Source of the DNA: CAZXVU01 sp964644465
GTDB lineage: Bacteria; Chlamydiota; Chlamydiia; Chlamydiales; SM23-39
Length of the DNA: 20,869 nt
Assembly (NCBI GenBank): GCA_964644465.1
Contig: CAZXVU010000030.1
Location: forward strand, 1 to 20,869
Reading direction: 5' to 3'
Shown here one piece after another: positions 1 through 8,062 of this stretch (its first letter is position 1; each line of letters opens with the position of its first letter). The notes below the pieces were generated by a model. It had not been told where the DNA came from. It searched no databases and saw only the letters and a program-made list of their open reading frames with translations. The translations under genes and the position numbers were made by a program.

Positions 1-267
1 GCTGAAGACGTTACGGAAGAAGAAATATTGATCGGCCAGCGAATATTAGGGCGAGCGGGTTTTTTTGTTGAACCTTCGGCAGCAACCTCTCTTCTCGCTG
101 TCAAAAAGTTGTGCGAAAGCGGCAAGATCAAAAGAAATGAATCGGTTGTGCTTATGCTCACTGGATCGGGATTAAAAGATTCCGAGGTCTTCCAACATCA
201 TCCAGTCAAAGTGATCCATTCTAATGTTTCTGCTATTGAAAAAGATCTCCATAAAATTTTAGCCTAA
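1..267 (+). CDS. thrC: threonine synthase, C-terminal part (5' end outside window)
   Basis: The reading frame is open from base 1 and ends at TAA 265-267, giving the last 88 residues of a PLP enzyme. The segment GFFVEPSAATSLLAVKKL, followed by VVLMLTGSGLKD, is the C-terminal signature of threonine synthase. That enzyme converts O-phosphohomoserine to threonine in the cytosol, and the LTGxGLKD strand closes the fold-type-II PLP domain. The catalytic lysine lies upstream and is not visible. An ATG at 28 is internal, because coding sequence of the same type continues to the window edge. The next gene starts 27 nt downstream and may be co-transcribed. A related fold-type-II enzyme such as threonine dehydratase is possible but fits the GLKD ending less well. 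Confidence 0.85.
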   Translation, partial: AEDVTEEEILIGQRILGRAGFFVEPSAATSLLAVKKLCESGKIKRNESVVLMLTGSGLKDSEVFQHHPVKVIHSNVSAIEKDLHKILA

Positions 268-294
268 AATGATTTCAGCATAAGAGGAAATGGT

Positions 295-930
295 ATGATT
301 TGTGTCTTCAGGATTTTTTGCTGCTTAGTCATTTGTGGCTGGTTTATAAATATAGACGCGCTAAACACTTCGAGATCTCCTTCTTTTGAAGTGATTGATG
401 GAATTACGTATGAATGGAAAAACTGCTTGGATAAAGAGTCATTCAAACGAATTTCTGTTGAGGCGGTATACGAATGTTATAAAGAGATTCCAGCTGAAGA
501 ATTGCGCATGGATGAATCGGTCGGGTTAAAAGAGAGCTTGGAAAGGTGGACTGATGATTTTATGCAGGAGCTTTCAAAAACTCTAGAACAACCAGAATGC
601 TCTATTCAAATTGTAACTGCCAAGAAAGAAGAAATCTCAGTCGGATTCGCTATTTTTGAGATGAAGACTTATCCTGCTTCTGTATATCTCGCTGAACTGG
701 TTGTAGATTCTAACTTCCAAAGACAGGGAATTGGCAAGAATCTTGTTTTCTCTGTTTTGAAACGATTTCCAGAGGTTGGGAAAATTGTTTTAGTAACCAG
801 AAAAGCTAATTTTCAGGCATCTGCTTTTTATCCGGCTATTGGATTTATAAGTTCAGCCTACATGCATCCAGGATATGATCCTGAGATCTACGAAGGCTTT
901 GAATTTATGAATCAGTTTGACCCAATGTGA
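295..930 (+). CDS. GNAT-family N-acetyltransferase with hydrophobic N-terminus
   Basis: This 211-residue protein has a GNAT acetyl-CoA-binding fold in its C-terminal half. Strand beta4 (AELVVDSNF, about 133-141) leads into the pyrophosphate loop QRQGIG at 142-147, matching the Q/RxxGxG/A motif A. Motif B-like NFQASAFYPAIGF (172-184) carries the usual Tyr and the GF that ends many GNATs. The first ~20 residues (ICVFRIFCCLVICGWFINI) are hydrophobic and resemble a signal peptide or anchor, which is unusual for this cytosolic family. The start is backed by AAGAGGAAA about 6 nt upstream of ATG 295. It lies 27 nt after the thrC stop. The substrate is unknown; it could acetylate a small molecule or a protein N-terminus/lysine. 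No closer subfamily is recognised. Confidence 0.8.
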   Translation: MICVFRIFCCLVICGWFINIDALNTSRSPSFEVIDGITYEWKNCLDKESFKRISVEAVYECYKEIPAEELRMDESVGLKESLERWTDDFMQELSKTLEQPECSIQIVTAKKEEISVGFAIFEMKTYPASVYLAELVVDSNFQRQGIGKNLVFSVLKRFPEVGKIVLVTRKANFQASAFYPAIGFISSAYMHPGYDPEIYEGFEFMNQFDPM

Positions 931-1034
931 AGTCATTTTTTTAATCTTTCGATTTAATTATAAAAATTATTTTAATTGTTAATTTTTAATATGTTTTTGT
1001 GTAAAATGTTATAAAAAATAATAGGATTTTAATT
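931..1034 (+). promoter_or_regulatory. AT-rich promoter region and ribosome-binding site upstream of the WD40 gene
   Basis: These 104 bp are almost entirely A/T. They contain TTGTTA (976-981), TAAAAT (1002-1007) and TATAAA (1010-1015), any of which could serve the housekeeping sigma factor, but no pair has ideal spacing. TAGGAT (1022-1027) ends 7 nt before ATG 1035 and is the likely Shine-Dalgarno. The gap suggests the WD40 gene is transcribed separately from the acetyltransferase gene. No convincing terminator hairpin was seen. Confidence 0.4.
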
Positions 1035-3047
1035 ATGTCTACATATGGTACAAATGGAGCTTTTAGCCCCCGAACCTCGGAATTAGATGAGTTTTTCAGC
1101 GTCCAGCTTCCTGAATCTGAACAAGATGCGCCTATTGTTTACCACTTTTCTCCGAATACAAAGCCATTAGCTAGATTTTTGGGCTTCGAAGTTTCTCCAG
1201 ATTCCGAAGAGGTTCAGGAGATCTTTCGACGAGCGGTGCCAGGACCCAGCGTGCAAACTCCGGTGCGTGGTTCATTAGCCGATGTGATGAGCAGTCCTGT
1301 TATACCATCTCCGCAGTACCGGTCCCCTTCCGATCGCAGAATTACCCTTGTTTCCCCAAATGGTGCTCAAAGAAGACTCTCTTTTATAGACCAAGACCCT
1401 TCGGTCCAAGATATATTAGACGGGATAGAGGACCTAGATCTTGGCGATGTTGAAATTCCAACAATGGATTTCAACCGACTTTCAATCATGCCTGACCGGA
1501 GGAGAGGCCCTTCTGCAGATGTTACAGATCTACTGTCGCCTCCTCGGCCGAAATCCTCTGCGCATTCAAGCGCTGCTGCTACATCTTCATTAATGGCTGG
1601 CCGTTTCTCTAGGACGTTCCCACCAGCTCCTCCTGCAAGACCGAGCTATCTATCACGAACAACTCCAGCAAGAAATCCATTAGCAGATCAATGTTTTGAT
1701 ATACCACGCAGTCATCTGTCTCCCTTTTCAAGCCGCGTTAGCAACACGCTTTTGGGGGTCGCCAATCCTGGTTCTTATGCGATCTATGGTCCGCAGCCTA
1801 GAAGAGCTCCTTTAGCTAGACCCGCAATTCTTTCTTCGAATCCTTATGAGGTTAGCTCTTTAGATGCCGCCTATGGCCCTGGTCAAGCAAATTACTACAA
1901 CCACCTTTTGGCCGCGACTCCGGCAACAAGTGGACTAGATCGGCTGGCTGTTGTTTTGGGGTCCGATGTTCATATTAGACATAACGAAACGGGCGAAGTT
2001 GAGACTCTAGGCATGTGGGTTGGTCAAAAATTTGTTACTTTTGCGCAGAGAAAGGAAGAGCCCTCTGCCGTTGCTTTCACTCGTTATGGGGAATATCTGA
2101 TTGTAGGTACCAAGAAAGGCCATGTTGAACTGTGGCATATTCCTGAAAAAGGGGAGATGGTTCTTAAAACATGGATACCCATCGCTGGATTAGGATCTGA
2201 GGTCAATGCTGTGGCCTATGCAAATGGACGGATGATCGCCGGAACCAGATCTGGGATGGTTTATGAATTCGATACTGAAACAGGAAAAACAATCGCAGAA
2301 TTCAAGTTGGGAAATGAAGGTGTTTGCAGTTTATCGGTATCTCCCAATGGGAAAACCGTAGCTGTCGGAGTTGAAGAAAAAAAAGAGGATGGAAACATTA
2401 TTACAAGATTGTATTTGTTGACTCCAAATGGGAACGCCAATGATGCAATATCCAGATTCAAGCTCGTACGCTCTTCTTTCGAAAGCTTGAATCATTCGTT
2501 TAAAATCGCTTTCTCTCCGGATGGAAAATACTTAGCTTTGGCAACGGGGCGTAAAAAAGGACGTTTGGTCCTCATGAAGATCGAAAATGGCTCTTGCAAA
2601 GAAATTCCTGTCCACTGTTTATCGAAGTATGAAGAGAATGTAGATAAAAAAGAGAGATTCATTTTCAAGATTTTTGAAAGAGACGAGGATGGTGAACTCC
2701 AAGGTTACCAAGCTCTGGGAATTCAGTGGGTAAAAGTTGGCGACAACGATCTCATTATGGCCATGCTGTCTTCTGGGGAAGTGGCATTTATTCCCATCGA
2801 TCGAGATACCCAACAAATGGGAAATCCGTTGATCCGAAGAATTCATGATGTTTCTAATACCGACAATGGTCAACAAGACGGCAGGATTTCTTATAATGCC
2901 TATCGCGATGGGGTCCTTTATACCGCAGCACCATTGGAACCGGTTCCTGGAAATTATTCTCAATCAGGAGTGATCCGAATCACAAAAGTTTCTGAGCAAA
3001 AAAAACCTAAAAAGACCGAAAGTCTTTTAGATCAAGTTTTCCGATAG
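1035..3047 (+). CDS. Cdc20/Cdh1 (fizzy)-like WD40 protein with Ser/Pro-rich N-terminus; candidate effector
   Basis: This is a 670-residue protein. Residues 1-264 are low-complexity and Ser/Pro/Arg-rich, with about eleven S/T-P sites. Residues 269-292 (NPYEVSSLDA, then NYYNHLL) match the segment that enters the Cdc20/Cdh1 propeller (in human Cdh1 IPFKVLDAP, then DDFYLNLVDWS). The first blade LAVVLGSDVHIR (304-315) parallels LSVGLGTCVYLW, and VGTKKGHVELWHI (357-369) parallels VGTHKGFVQIWDA. Further WD-like strands lie near 388-413, 428-448, 487-516, 561-589 and 615-650, so seven blades are plausible. The C-terminus SLLDQVFR resembles the Cdc20 tail SLIHQGIR, whose Ile-Arg docks on APC3. Cdc20/Cdh1 recruit substrates to the anaphase-promoting complex, which bacteria lack, so a host-directed role is inferred. 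There is no Sec signal peptide; type III secretion would be expected. The family match is by eye. A generic WD40 protein remains possible. Confidence 0.75.
   Translation: MSTYGTNGAFSPRTSELDEFFSVQLPESEQDAPIVYHFSPNTKPLARFLGFEVSPDSEEVQEIFRRAVPGPSVQTPVRGSLADVMSSPVIPSPQYRSPSDRRITLVSPNGAQRRLSFIDQDPSVQDILDGIEDLDLGDVEIPTMDFNRLSIMPDRRRGPSADVTDLLSPPRPKSSAHSSAAATSSLMAGRFSRTFPPAPPARPSYLSRTTPARNPLADQCFDIPRSHLSPFSSRVSNTLLGVANPGSYAIYGPQPRRAPLARPAILSSNPYEVSSLDAAYGPGQANYYNHLLAATPATSGLDRLAVVLGSDVHIRHNETGEVETLGMWVGQKFVTFAQRKEEPSAVAFTRYGEYLIVGTKKGHVELWHIPEKGEMVLKTWIPIAGLGSEVNAVAYANGRMIAGTRSGMVYEFDTETGKTIAEFKLGNEGVCSLSVSPNGKTVAVGVEEKKEDGNIITRLYLLTPNGNANDAISRFKLVRSSFESLNHSFKIAFSPDGKYLALATGRKKGRLVLMKIENGSCKEIPVHCLSKYEENVDKKERFIFKIFERDEDGELQGYQALGIQWVKVGDNDLIMAMLSSGEVAFIPIDRDTQQMGNPLIRRIHDVSNTDNGQQDGRISYNAYRDGVLYTAAPLEPVPGNYSQSGVIRITKVSEQKKPKKTESLLDQVFR
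3010..3028 (+). other. hairpin within the last codons of the WD40 gene
   Basis: AAAAGAC and GTCTTTT form a perfect 7-bp stem with a 5-nt loop, followed by little further T. It overlaps codons for the C-terminal tail and resembles a weak intrinsic terminator, although only two of the seven pairs are G:C. A very similar palindrome occurs at 8063-8079, after the next gene. Confidence 0.35.
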
Positions 3048-3100
3048 TAGAAAAAATGTAAAAATTCTAGTTCTGACATCGATTCTCAGAAAGTAATGTA

Positions 3101-3127
3101 TTGAAAAATTCATTTTTTTGATAAACA
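3101..3127 (+). promoter_or_regulatory. putative promoter of the large TPS exoprotein gene
   Basis: TTGAAA (3101-3106) is followed after 15 nt by TAAACA (3122-3127). A TG dinucleotide one base upstream makes it an extended -10. The hexamer begins 15 nt before ATG 3137, and no Shine-Dalgarno sequence lies between them, so the transcript could be nearly leaderless. The spacer is short, which lowers confidence. Confidence 0.35.
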
Positions 3128-3136
3128 TTACTTAAT

Positions 3137-6100
3137 ATGCGAACTCATTTTCTCATTTGTTGCTTCCTTTTTGGAAGAGGATTAATAGCAAATCCCCAAG
3201 CTCCCGCTCTTGTGAGCGGAAATGCCTCTTTTGAAAATCTCTCTCCTCAAGTCTTAGAGATTATTGCTTCAGATCATTCAGTGATTGAATGGAAGGACTT
3301 TTCGATTGAGGCAGGAGAGACGACCCGTTTTATCCAGCCTCATGAAAAAGCCTCTGTTTTGAACCGCGTGATGGAAGCATTTCCAAGCCGTCTTTTGGGA
3401 AATCTAGAAGCCAATGGACAAGTTGTGCTTGTCAATCCGAATGGGATCTTGGTTGGAAAAGAAGCTGTAATCGATACGGGCTCTTTAATTGCATCGACTC
3501 TCGATATACATGAGGAGTTTCTTTTTGCTGGTCTTTCGAAAGAATCGGTTGTGAATCAAGGTGCGATCCGCGCTAGAAATGGCGATGTATTGCTGATCGG
3601 ATATGCAGTGGAAAATGAGGGCCGGATCGATGTAGAAAATGGTTTAGCCGGAGCGATCGCTGCACAGCAAGTGGTGGTTAAGCCTTCTGGAACCGATCGA
3701 TTGTACATTCGTCCTCTGGACCTGGCTTCATTGGAAGAAGGGGGATTTTCTTCTGCTTTTCTGCACGATTCCTCTCCCGATGCTCTACAAGTAGATCAAG
3801 GAGAGCTAAAAATCGTATCTATCGGCGGCTCCATGTCATCTAAAAATAGCGACGGAACCGGAGGAAGGGCTTATGTGCTGGGGGACAGCATTTGGGTCAA
3901 AGAAGGAGCTCGCATTGATGTTTCGAATGATTTAGGGGCTGGAGAGGTCTTGATTGGAGGCGATCTCCAAGGTAAGAATGAAAACTTCGCCAATGCAAAA
4001 TTTGTTTTTTTTGATAAAGGAGCGGCGATCAACGCCAATAGCCTAAGCTCTGGAAACGGCGGCAAGGTAATCCTGTGGAGCGATCGGGATTGCAGGGCTT
4101 ACGGCTCGATTTTAGCGAGAGGGGGCTTTGAGGGAGGCGATGGAGGTTTTGTTGAGATTTCGGCAAAGGGAATGCTTTCGATAGAAGGGGTGGCTATAGA
4201 TCCATCTTCTCCGCTCGGAAAAGGAGGGACAATTCTCCTTGACCCATCTGATGTGACGATTGGCGGCGCACCAATGAATTTTACAAATACTGCCTGTCCA
4301 AATGCAGATTTTACCTTCACAGCCAATACTTCTACGATTGATATCCCCACTCTAACGGGTCTTCTCGGAGTTGCTGGCTGCACTGTCAATATCAATACGG
4401 GGACCAATAATTGTCCCGGAGCCTGCGGAGGAACCGGAAATATCACTGTTTCCAGTGCTGTCAACTGGGCAACAACTGCGAGCCTCAGCTTGACTGCGGA
4501 TAAGGATATCATTGTTAATGCCAGTATCCAAAACTCAGATTCAGGCGATGTAACTTTGACTAGCACCGATGGGAATATTTTTATCAATAGTGCTGCAGGA
4601 GGAGTCTCGGTCTCTGTTGGATCAGTGGCAGGAACAACGACTGTCACGGCCAGTGGGAGGACTGCTCCAAATGCTTGCAGCTGCGCTGTCCCTCCCGTCT
4701 GCGGCGCTTGTGTCGATCCATTGAATCCTTGCTGCGATTGTGTATTGGCGGCTTTAAATCCTCCCTTTCCAATTCCCACACATTGCACTTGTTGCAATTT
4801 TTGCAGCCTCCCTGCTGCTAGTATGGGAACAGGCAATATTTGCATGCAGGGATCGACTGCTGGTGTGCAACGTAATGCGCAAATTGGCCGGGCCGCCGCA
4901 AGCACTCTTGAAAACTGTACAGGGAAAATCAGCGTTAGCTGCAACAACCTAAGCCTTACTTCTGGTACTGATGAATCCTCCGCGATCATCGGCCATGGAG
5001 GGCAGATCTCAAGCAAAAATTCAGGGGATATTACAGTCGATGCAGCGGGAACCATCCTTCTTTTCACTCAGGGTCCTTCTCAGAACACGGCTCCTGTGAT
5101 TGGCCATGCAACCTCGAATACTTCAAGGAATCAGAGCGGCAAAATAAAAGTTACGGCAGGTCAGGATATTATTTTAACCTGCAGCGGCAATACAGTAGAT
5201 GCTTGTCTCATCGGACATACGGATCTTCGAACCGATGCCGGTGGGTTTACTGTAAGCGGAGATATAGAAGTTACTGCCGGAAGAGATCTTTGGATCGATT
5301 CATCCCGAAACGGAAGCATCATAAGAATGGGGATCGGCCATTCTTTTCGTCCAGCGGTCGGTTTAACGGGCAATATCACTGTAAATGTTCTTACTGGAAA
5401 TCTCAACATGATCGGCTCTCCCACAGGAGGTTTTGTTTCTACGTACATTGGGCTTGTCAATTTAGGAGCGGGAATTAGCATTACAGGGGATATTACTGTA
5501 GAGGTTTGCGGTACGATCAACATGGATCCTCGAAACACGACTCAATTCGGAATTGGAGGAGTGCCCTCTCTCACCGGAGCTCTCGATGGGGATGTAACAG
5601 TAAGAGCTGGGGCTGACATCAATATTATGCCTACTCTAGGAGGGACGGGGATCACAACCTGTATTGGATACGCTCCTACAGGCGCAACATCGAACACGAC
5701 AACAACGACAGTGACTGCGAAAGGGAACATTACCATCAATAGCACCGGAGGCGGAAGCAAGTCAGTTGGGATCGGAGGCAATGGGAATGTCAATGTTTCA
5801 GCAGGAGGCAACGTAGTCCTCAATACAACGAAGGGTGGCAATTATTATATCGGCACAGATGATACTTCTGGGGCTGCTTTAACCACGACGATTCGAAGCG
5901 CCGGAAATATCACTGCAACCAATACGGGAGTCGGAACGGCTCTGTTTGGAAGAAACCCTGCCAACGCAGCAGGACCTTTTTCCTTAGACATGCGCGCAGC
6001 AGGGGATATCCAATTTGCCTCTGGATACACGGTCACAGGAGCCGCGACAATTTTTGCAGAAGCAGACACAAGTCTTGTTGCGGGCCAATTTGGAAATTTC

Positions 6101-8062
6101 TGCGGCGGCGCTTCGCCTCCGGCCGATTTGCTTCCAAATAATTTAGGCTCAGTAAGCGTAAACAAAAAGACAGCAGCAACTCCTGCTCTTCTCTTCCAAA
6201 CGAATACGGGGAAAATCACTATCCATAGCGCCCAAAATAACAGCGCCGGCGCTCTGCAAAATTTTCTGATCGGGACTGGCGCGGCCAATGACATGCAGAT
6301 TGTGACTGCAAGCGGGAATATCGAGGTCTTGGGCTTCAATAATATCACCATCAATAATGTGAACAATCCTTGGACTTCTGGAAGCATTCTGGTTGGCGCC
6401 AATAACAATCTAAATGCCACTGCGGTACCGATTGTCACTTCGGGAGCCTCTGCGCTCACTTTGATAGGAGATCTTGACTTGAATGGAACGGGAAATTTAA
6501 ATATTTCCCAAAATGTCAGTTCTGCAGGAGGACCAATCCTCCTTTTAGCAGGCTTTGGGGCTGCAGCTGGAGGAACCTCCGCGATCAATCAAACTGGCGG
6601 AACAATTTTGTCAGCTGGTGGAACAATTACAGCCGAAGCTGTCTCCAATATTACTTTTTCTGGTGCTGCAACTTCAGTAAACACCGGAGGAGGCGTCCTT
6701 ACAGTTAATTCTACGAATGGGACGATCGTCATTGATGAGAATATCCTTACAGGCGGGGGCAATGCAAACCTTACAGCCGGCGTAAATATCAATGTAAATC
6801 CTCTTAGCGGCACAGGCACTGGCGGAAGTGTTTCCACAGGCGCTGGCAATCTCTCGATGAATGCAAAGAATAATATCACGATCAACGGGGATACGCCTTC
6901 TCTCGCAACGACGACAGGCAATATGGCCATCATTGCTGATTCTGACAATAGCGGCGTAGGCAATCTAACAGTGCAGCAGAATATCACCTCAACAGCGGGA
7001 GGCAGCATCTGCTTAGTTGCGGGGCCTGGTACTTTTGGATGTAGTCAGAATAATTGCCATTCCGGCCTCATTTCGGGATTTCCTCTAGGCAGCTGCACGG
7101 TTAATATTTCTGGGGGCACTGTAAGTTCGACCACAGGCTCCATTACGGTCACCTCGGCAGAAAACATCATCGTCAATGGAGCCTCTCCAAGCATTTCTAC
7201 AGCTGGTCCAATCGCTTTAACAGCGGGTCTTGGAGATCTTACTGTAGATCAGCAAATCGTATCTTCGGGAAGCTCGATCACTACATTTGCTGGCAATGAC
7301 ACTACTTTAACCCAGCCAGCAGCTCTTCTTCCTCCTCTTGCCTTGATCAGCGCTGCGAGAGAAATCAGGATGATCACCGGTCTCAATATGACCCTGAATC
7401 CCAATACCGCCATTCTGTCTTCATTGCCTGGAGACGAGGTCACTCTCATTGTGGACAACATCCATCCTTTCCAAATAGCAGTTCCATTCTCAGCCGCTGT
7501 CTCGGGAAGCTTTACTATGCTGGCTGGAAGCAGCGTCACATCAGGTTCCCCTCTCCGGATTTTCACTGCCTATTCCCAAGTATTTGGGGTAGGGGCAGGG
7601 ATGAATTTTATCGATCCTACAGCGCTTTTGAATGGAGTTTCCCCATTTACTCTCGGATATCCAACAGCCCCATTTAACAATACCCCCTTTGAACAGTGGT
7701 GTGTATTCTTCGGATGCCCTGCAAACTATCCCTTCCCGAATTTGGGAGTGCCCTTCACTTTCTTTTATAAAATTTGTCTGCAGCAACTAACAAATCAGGC
7801 TAATATCATCGCCTCGCAATTCCTCATCGACCTCCATCCATTCAACGAATTCCCTGGATGGCTGGAAGAATTTTATCTGAAGTTTCGAGGAATCGTCAGC
7901 ACAGATCTTGCCTCTAGCTTGAATATGTTGTCAGATGAACCCTACTATATCCGCAGAAGAGAGCTTAAATTATTCAATCTCCCTAAATACCATACGATCA
8001 TCACAAACGACTCTTATCTTGAACGGAAAAAAGATGGGGATTTGAGAGTTGGACAGAACTAG
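3137..8062 (+). CDS. large two-partner-secretion exoprotein (TpsA, filamentous haemagglutinin-like)
   Basis: This 1641-residue protein begins with a signal peptide (about 1-18, cleavage likely after LIA). The TPS secretion domain follows: VIEWKDFSIEAGETTRFIQP at 49-68, then LVNPNGILVG (98-107) containing the diagnostic NPNG motif. The rest is a right-handed beta-helix type sequence rich in Gly, Asn, Thr and Ser with recurring GNITV/AGxDI strands. It includes a Cys-rich patch at 514-556 (11 Cys) and a tandem repeat of about 37 residues from 583 to 936. A second motif, GNLxIxQNISSxxG, recurs three times near 1115-1400. The last ~100 residues look non-repetitive. Such proteins are exported by a TpsB pore and act as adhesins or cell-surface filaments. 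The likely partner is at 14507-16162. The last codons may be frameshifted: a tail KTDSLLDLALR lies out of frame just past the stop. Confidence 0.9.
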   Translation: MRTHFLICCFLFGRGLIANPQAPALVSGNASFENLSPQVLEIIASDHSVIEWKDFSIEAGETTRFIQPHEKASVLNRVMEAFPSRLLGNLEANGQVVLVNPNGILVGKEAVIDTGSLIASTLDIHEEFLFAGLSKESVVNQGAIRARNGDVLLIGYAVENEGRIDVENGLAGAIAAQQVVVKPSGTDRLYIRPLDLASLEEGGFSSAFLHDSSPDALQVDQGELKIVSIGGSMSSKNSDGTGGRAYVLGDSIWVKEGARIDVSNDLGAGEVLIGGDLQGKNENFANAKFVFFDKGAAINANSLSSGNGGKVILWSDRDCRAYGSILARGGFEGGDGGFVEISAKGMLSIEGVAIDPSSPLGKGGTILLDPSDVTIGGAPMNFTNTACPNADFTFTANTSTIDIPTLTGLLGVAGCTVNINTGTNNCPGACGGTGNITVSSAVNWATTASLSLTADKDIIVNASIQNSDSGDVTLTSTDGNIFINSAAGGVSVSVGSVAGTTTVTASGRTAPNACSCAVPPVCGACVDPLNPCCDCVLAALNPPFPIPTHCTCCNFCSLPAASMGTGNICMQGSTAGVQRNAQIGRAAASTLENCTGKISVSCNNLSLTSGTDESSAIIGHGGQISSKNSGDITVDAAGTILLFTQGPSQNTAPVIGHATSNTSRNQSGKIKVTAGQDIILTCSGNTVDACLIGHTDLRTDAGGFTVSGDIEVTAGRDLWIDSSRNGSIIRMGIGHSFRPAVGLTGNITVNVLTGNLNMIGSPTGGFVSTYIGLVNLGAGISITGDITVEVCGTINMDPRNTTQFGIGGVPSLTGALDGDVTVRAGADINIMPTLGGTGITTCIGYAPTGATSNTTTTTVTAKGNITINSTGGGSKSVGIGGNGNVNVSAGGNVVLNTTKGGNYYIGTDDTSGAALTTTIRSAGNITATNTGVGTALFGRNPANAAGPFSLDMRAAGDIQFASGYTVTGAATIFAEADTSLVAGQFGNFCGGASPPADLLPNNLGSVSVNKKTAATPALLFQTNTGKITIHSAQNNSAGALQNFLIGTGAANDMQIVTASGNIEVLGFNNITINNVNNPWTSGSILVGANNNLNATAVPIVTSGASALTLIGDLDLNGTGNLNISQNVSSAGGPILLLAGFGAAAGGTSAINQTGGTILSAGGTITAEAVSNITFSGAATSVNTGGGVLTVNSTNGTIVIDENILTGGGNANLTAGVNINVNPLSGTGTGGSVSTGAGNLSMNAKNNITINGDTPSLATTTGNMAIIADSDNSGVGNLTVQQNITSTAGGSICLVAGPGTFGCSQNNCHSGLISGFPLGSCTVNISGGTVSSTTGSITVTSAENIIVNGASPSISTAGPIALTAGLGDLTVDQQIVSSGSSITTFAGNDTTLTQPAALLPPLALISAAREIRMITGLNMTLNPNTAILSSLPGDEVTLIVDNIHPFQIAVPFSAAVSGSFTMLAGSSVTSGSPLRIFTAYSQVFGVGAGMNFIDPTALLNGVSPFTLGYPTAPFNNTPFEQWCVFFGCPANYPFPNLGVPFTFFYKICLQQLTNQANIIASQFLIDLHPFNEFPGWLEEFYLKFRGIVSTDLASSLNMLSDEPYYIRRRELKLFNLPKYHTIITNDSYLERKKDGDLRVGQN
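4883..5944 (+). repeat. ten-copy tandem protein repeat (~37 residues, IG[H/G] motif) within the TPS exoprotein
   Basis: An Ile-Gly pair, in three units followed by His after a hydrophobic residue, recurs with its Ile at residues 583, 618, 655, 692, 733, 771, 806, 843, 879 and 905. Spacings are 35, 37, 37, 41, 38, 35, 37, 36 and 26, and a degenerate FG follows at 937. Within each unit, GxIxVxAGxDIxL-like strands follow the IG after roughly 10-20 residues. The period corresponds to about two coils of a beta-helix per unit. The DNA copies are diverged, so this is a protein-level repeat. Confidence 0.75.

Noticed and set aside
4099..5067. 322-codon open frame on the minus strand
   Set aside because: It lies wholly antisense to the TPS exoprotein, whose signal peptide, NPNG motif and repeats are convincing. 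The Pro/Ala/Val-rich translation is what a GNITV-type repeat gives in the opposite strand. The same holds for minus-strand frames at 5161-5538, 5542-5841, 5845-6588 and 6589-7008.
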